From Hyphomicrobium_A sp963782555 (GTDB lineage: Bacteria; Pseudomonadota; Alphaproteobacteria; Rhizobiales; Hyphomicrobiaceae): a stretch of 64,000 nt of DNA. The position numbers and the translations under genes are program-made. The notes under the pieces are model-generated. The model saw only the letters and a list, made by a program, of their open reading frames with translations. It did not search any database and was not told where the DNA came from. The DNA lies in contig CAWAKB010000006.1 in the NCBI GenBank assembly GCA_963782555.1, positions 124,001 to 188,000 on the forward strand, written 5' to 3'. Below are positions 61,446 through 64,000 of this stretch, piece after piece (the stretch's first letter is position 1; the number at the start of each line of letters is the position of its first letter).

Positions 61446-61595
61446 CGGCCGCGTTATCCACAGTAGGCACTTTCCGAATCTGGCTGGCACTGAGGCGGGG
61501 GCTCATATTCGACTTCAAGGAGCGCGTACCCGCCATTGTTGGCTCCTCAGTCGCCGGTGACTCGGCTTATCGTCCCCGCGTTTGCCGAGTCACTG
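61446..61595 (-). repeat. 150-bp hairpin-bearing repeat, copy 2 (inverted)
   Basis: Reverse-complement copy of 46421-46569. The 10-base hairpin arms are GTGACTCGGC (61557-61566) and GCCGAGTCAC (61584-61593). It lies about 36 bases upstream of the antiporter start, so the two copies face each other across 15 kb. No transposase is present. Confidence 0.8.
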
Positions 61596-61636
61596 CCCCC
61601 CGTCGGTTCCGCGTACGTAACCTCTGAGAGAGTACC

Positions 61637-61840
61637 ATGCGCCTTATATTGATCTCCGTTGCCGCGATGACGGTTTCCACAATCTGCCTCAGCGCCCTTT
61701 TCCTGAACGCACTTTACACACCCACACGGCCTGCTATTGGGGCTTGGACCACAAGCGTCACCTACGCCGACGATTGGGTGAAGCGCTCAGCTCAAGGCAA
61801 CCAAGCGAAGCTGCTCGCCGTCAATTCCGACGCACGATGA
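61637..61840 (+). CDS. Small exported or membrane protein, 67 aa
   Basis: The product begins with a hydrophobic stretch (LILISVAAMTVSTICLSALFL, residues 3-23) that can be a signal anchor, followed by about 40 polar residues ending NSDAR. GAGAGAG precedes the ATG. No family is recognised. Confidence 0.45.
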   Translation: MRLILISVAAMTVSTICLSALFLNALYTPTRPAIGAWTTSVTYADDWVKRSAQGNQAKLLAVNSDAR

Positions 61841-61981
61841 TGCACATCGGCGAGTAGGAAGTTTATGGGCGTCGAGCGAGAACGGCTCGGGCTAGCACCC
61901 CATTACCCATCACCAACTATCCGAGGCGCACCTTCCCATCATCGTGCTTAGCGTCTAGGCGGTCTTGTGGTTGGCGTCAGC

Positions 61982-62263
61982 TTAGCCGTCCTCGGACTCT
62001 TGGCCCGTGGCGATCTTCGCCACCTTAACGTCGTCGCCGCGCAGGTCAGAGCCTCGCTTCCGATCTTTGGGAACTTTAGGCAATCCGCCGCCTCGCGCCG
62101 TTCGGATGAGAGCTCTCAATTGGATCTTGAGCTGGCGTCCGGTCACTTGCTCGATCGAATAGCCCTCCGCGAGCAATCGTCTTCCGATGTCCTCGACTGA
62201 CGGGTATTTACCCGATTTTGCGAGCTCAAACGCGCGCTCAAGAACGGACGTGTTCTCATCCAT
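61982..62263 (-). CDS. Small conserved HTH-like protein, 93 aa
   Basis: The first 55 residues (NTSVLERAFELAKSGKYPSV, EDIGRRLLAEGYSIEQVTGR, LKIQLRALIRTA) follow a pattern recurrent in Bradyrhizobium-like genomes and look like a compact helical, possibly DNA-binding, domain. The C-terminal part is basic and low-complexity. Function unknown. It is convergent with the small exported protein at 61637. Confidence 0.7.
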   Translation of the reverse strand: MDENTSVLERAFELAKSGKYPSVEDIGRRLLAEGYSIEQVTGRQLKIQLRALIRTARGGGLPKVPKDRKRGSDLRGDDVKVAKIATGQESEDG

Positions 62264-62386
62264 GGCACCGAGCTTAGCCGATTACGGTTTCCTAGCCCAT
62301 GGGTACTTTCCGAGTCTGACTGCGGCTCGCGAAAGGGGCTTTACTGCTTTCTCGACATCGCGCCGAGGCGCGTAGGAGGAAGTCGA

Positions 62387-62872
62387 ATGGAAGCCCCCCT
62401 CTCCGGATGCCTTATCCTGATCGCCGAGGACGAGCCGCTCATTGCCTTTGATATCACGCAGGCGTTCGAGGACGAAGGAGCAACGGTCATAAGTGCATGC
62501 ACGCTCAAGCAAGCTTTGCGTGCTGCCGATGACCCCGCCTTGTCTGCTGCCATTTTGGATCATGCGTTGAGCGACGGCGATAGCTCCAAGGTTTACGAGC
62601 GCATGAAGGAACGCAACATCCCCTTCATCACCTACAGCGGCTACGACAGACCCAAGGGACATGAGGGGGAGTTCGTGCAAAAGCCAGAGAGCGTCTTGGT
62701 TCTAGTGGTAACCGTTAAGCGCTTAATCGCGGAGCGCCGAAAACCAAACCTGGGCACTACGGCGAGCCTGCACGACTTGGCGACTCATCTTAACCGCGGC
62801 CTCGCTGGTCTCGCGAAGCTCTCCCAAGGCACGGCGGGTCGGACGTTCTGCCTCCCCGGAGTGGGGTGCTAA
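62387..62872 (+). CDS. Response-regulator receiver with C-terminal extension
   Basis: A 161-residue protein. The first 110 residues are a receiver: LILIAEDEPLIAFD (acidic residues), AAILDHALSDG (phospho-acceptor Asp), FITYSGYD (Ser/Thr) and EFVQKPES (Lys). The tail of about 45 residues (KPNLGTTASLHDLATHLNRG and beyond) has no known output domain. AGGAGGAAGTCGA precedes the ATG. Receivers of this LILIAEDE type accompany HWE histidine kinases in Rhizobiales, and such a pair lies just to the right. Confidence 0.85.
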   Translation: MEAPLSGCLILIAEDEPLIAFDITQAFEDEGATVISACTLKQALRAADDPALSAAILDHALSDGDSSKVYERMKERNIPFITYSGYDRPKGHEGEFVQKPESVLVLVVTVKRLIAERRKPNLGTTASLHDLATHLNRGLAGLAKLSQGTAGRTFCLPGVGC

Positions 62873-63145
62873 CCGACTCGATGTTTGGTCTGCTATCGGC
62901 CCATAGCTGTCGCCAGGAGTCACGACCCTTACGTCAGTTGTCATCCACGAAGAAGGCGGCCCGGGCGTGCGCCTGCAGAAGGGCAAAGCCGCGGGGAAGA
63001 GGAAGTGAGGAGTACTTGTCAGAGCCCGAGATCGAACAGACGTACCGAGCAATACATCGAGGCCAGTGGCTCGGACTAGACAAGAATGACCAGGACGTCG
63101 AGCCCAGCCAGGATCGGGCGGATGGCGCAATCGACGTGACGACCA
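62873..63145. other. Intergenic region, no intact gene
   Basis: About 270 bases between two convergent receiver genes. A frame ending EEGGPGVRLQKGKAAGKRK at 63007 may be the tail of a lost gene, but nothing can be named. Confidence 0.4.
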
Positions 63146-63523
63146 TCAGCCGTCACTCGATGAGCAAGGCAGGAGACGTGCAAGGATCTCGACCAGTGCG
63201 TCATACTTGAAAGGTTTCCGAATGACGACGCGGTCGCGGAAGCCGTCCCACGTGTTATCCCGATTACCAGTGGCGATGACGAACGGTACGCCGCGTGCGG
63301 CCAGTGCTTCGGCTACCGCATGGCTACTCGTGCCATTGAGGGTCATGTCCAACACGGCGGCATCGAAAACTTGTCGGTCGATCAGGCTGATGGCTCTGTC
63401 GACCGTGGAGGCCGAGACCACCGACTTGCATCCGAGGTCGGCCAGCACATCTTCAATCGTCATCAGGAGCAGGATTTCATCCTCAACGATGAGAATGCGA
63501 CGGCCGGAAAGCACTTTATCCAT
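63146..63523 (-). CDS. Response-regulator receiver, partner of the adjacent kinase
   Basis: A 125-residue single receiver domain: RRILIVEDEILLLMTIEDVL, the phospho-acceptor Asp in AAVLDMTLNG, FVIATGN and the Lys in VVIRKPFKYDALV. It overlaps the end of the upstream histidine kinase by 8 bases, so they are translationally coupled. The middle of this gene is duplicated as a fragment at 47551-47713. Confidence 0.93.
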   Translation of the reverse strand: MDKVLSGRRILIVEDEILLLMTIEDVLADLGCKSVVSASTVDRAISLIDRQVFDAAVLDMTLNGTSSHAVAEALAARGVPFVIATGNRDNTWDGFRDRVVIRKPFKYDALVEILARLLPCSSSDG

Positions 63524-64000
63524 TCCCGCTGCCTTCTGGTGCGGGAATGCTCATCGTGCAGATTAAGCCCGACGGCCGGTAGTCGAGATGCACGGTGCCT
63601 CCGAGTTGGTCGGTGAGACCGTGCTCGATCACGCGCGATCCGAACCCCTTACGTGAGGGTGGAATTACGAGCGGGCCGTCCTTCTCCCGCCAGTGCAAGT
63701 CTATCCGGCGCCCCTCCGCTGTGGGGTCCATCTTCCACTCGATCAGGATCGATCCGGAATCATTCGAAAGCGCACCATATTTCACGGCATTGGTCGCAAG
63801 CTCGTTGAAGGCGATGCTAAGGGCCAATGCGGCTTGCGGCGGGAAGCTGATATTTTCACCCGTGATCACGATACGCCCGGCCCGGCCGTCCACGAACGGC
63901 TCCAAAGCAGCATTGAGCAGATCGACCAGCCCTGCACTTTTCCAGTTTTTGCTGTTCAACAGGTCGTGCGACCGGGAGAGTGCAAACAGCCGGGCCTCTA
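63516..64000 (-). CDS. HWE-type sensor histidine kinase, C-terminal part (runs off the window)
   Basis: The gene continues beyond the right edge; the visible part is its C-terminal 160 or so residues. EARLFALSRSHDLLNSKNW is the dimerisation/phospho-acceptor helix end typical of HWE/HisKA_2 kinases, followed by the ATPase domain: LALSIAFNELATNAVKYGAL (N box), IDLHWREKDGP (WxE, HWE family) and GFGSRVIEHGLTDQLGG (G box). The kinase should phosphorylate the receiver encoded directly downstream. In alphaproteobacteria such kinases often act in light or general stress responses. Confidence 0.88.
   Translation of the reverse strand, partial: EARLFALSRSHDLLNSKNWKSAGLVDLLNAALEPFVDGRAGRIVITGENISFPPQAALALSIAFNELATNAVKYGALSNDSGSILIEWKMDPTAEGRRIDLHWREKDGPLVIPPSRKGFGSRVIEHGLTDQLGGTVHLDYRPSGLICTMSIPAPEGSGNG

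Noticed and set aside
61410..61490. N-terminal extension of the antiporter (MPARFGKCLLWITRP)
   Set aside because: Encoded by the dispersed hairpin repeat, which also appears at 46.5 kb outside any antiporter.
28520..64000. Second tRNA-Glu 3' end (attR) for the island
   Set aside because: I looked for the GTTCGAGTCCCCTACGGGGC string through the rest of the window and saw no copy.
1..64000. CRISPR array, rRNA operon, complete IS element or phage structural cluster
   Set aside because: No regularly spaced repeats, rRNA-like sequence, transposase or capsid/terminase gene was recognised; the only recombinase is the truncated integrase.

Overview
The window looks like a chromosomal stretch of a high-GC alphaproteobacterium of the Hyphomicrobiales (Rhizobiales). 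Evidence: Rhizobial-type core genes (uvrC, pgsA-moaD-moaE, a sigma-32 factor, rluD, an AMIN/Amidase_3 amidase, an extensin-like_C protein), small protein families typical of this order (DUF3309, PepSY, His/Arg-rich secreted proteins, dodecin), and decayed intergenic repeats of the kind common there. A four-cysteine cytochrome of the methanol-metabolism-related family hints at a methylotroph or a relative of one. The exact genus is inference.

Layout. 0-6 kb is core: an atypical SDR, a degenerate membrane EAL protein, a class IIA HAD hydrolase and uvrC. At 6.25 kb and 19.06 kb lie two direct copies of a 105-bp sequence, the 3' end of a dienelactone hydrolase gene. They bracket about 12.8 kb of accessory DNA that separates uvrC from pgsA-moaD-moaE, genes usually close together in this order. 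Inside are a TetR gene with a palindromic operator, a divergent operon (a fused multi-domain Fe-S/SCP2/flavin/ferredoxin protein, an alpha/beta hydrolase and an SRPBCC protein), a broken tadG-like gene, an aminotransferase, a Dps protein and the methanol-type cytochrome c.

19-28.4 kb is core again: extensin-like protein, pgsA, moaD, moaE, N-acetylmuramoyl-L-alanine amidase, a two-domain secreted protein, rpoH, rluD (with a frameshift) and a small membrane protein. A tRNA-Glu(CTC) at 28.44 kb followed at once by a truncated tyrosine integrase marks the start of a second accessory region, which runs to the right edge.

28.5-64 kb is a mosaic of small stress and envelope genes and broken genes. 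Intact genes include dodecin, a PepSY protein with cytochrome b561, a MacA/MacB-type exporter, PRC-barrel, cupin, HPF/RaiA-like, HicA-like, OmpA, thiolase, DUF2254 and CPA1 antiporter proteins, several receivers and the end of a histidine kinase. Broken genes include a P-type ATPase, Rieske-FAD reductase, haloperoxidase-like hydrolase, H-NS-like, DUF389, receiver and ArsA genes. Several dispersed repeats (about 105-165 bp, direct or inverted) connect distant parts of the window and suggest repeated recombination. Several disrupted genes need only a net one-base change to be restored, so sequence error must be separated from true decay before any is called dead.

The most unusual coding feature is the 827-residue fusion at 7.36-9.84 kb: a QueG/reductive-dehalogenase-like double [4Fe-4S] module, an SCP2 lipid-binding domain, a ferredoxin-reductase module and a plant-type [2Fe-2S] ferredoxin in one chain, beside its probable repressor and operator.
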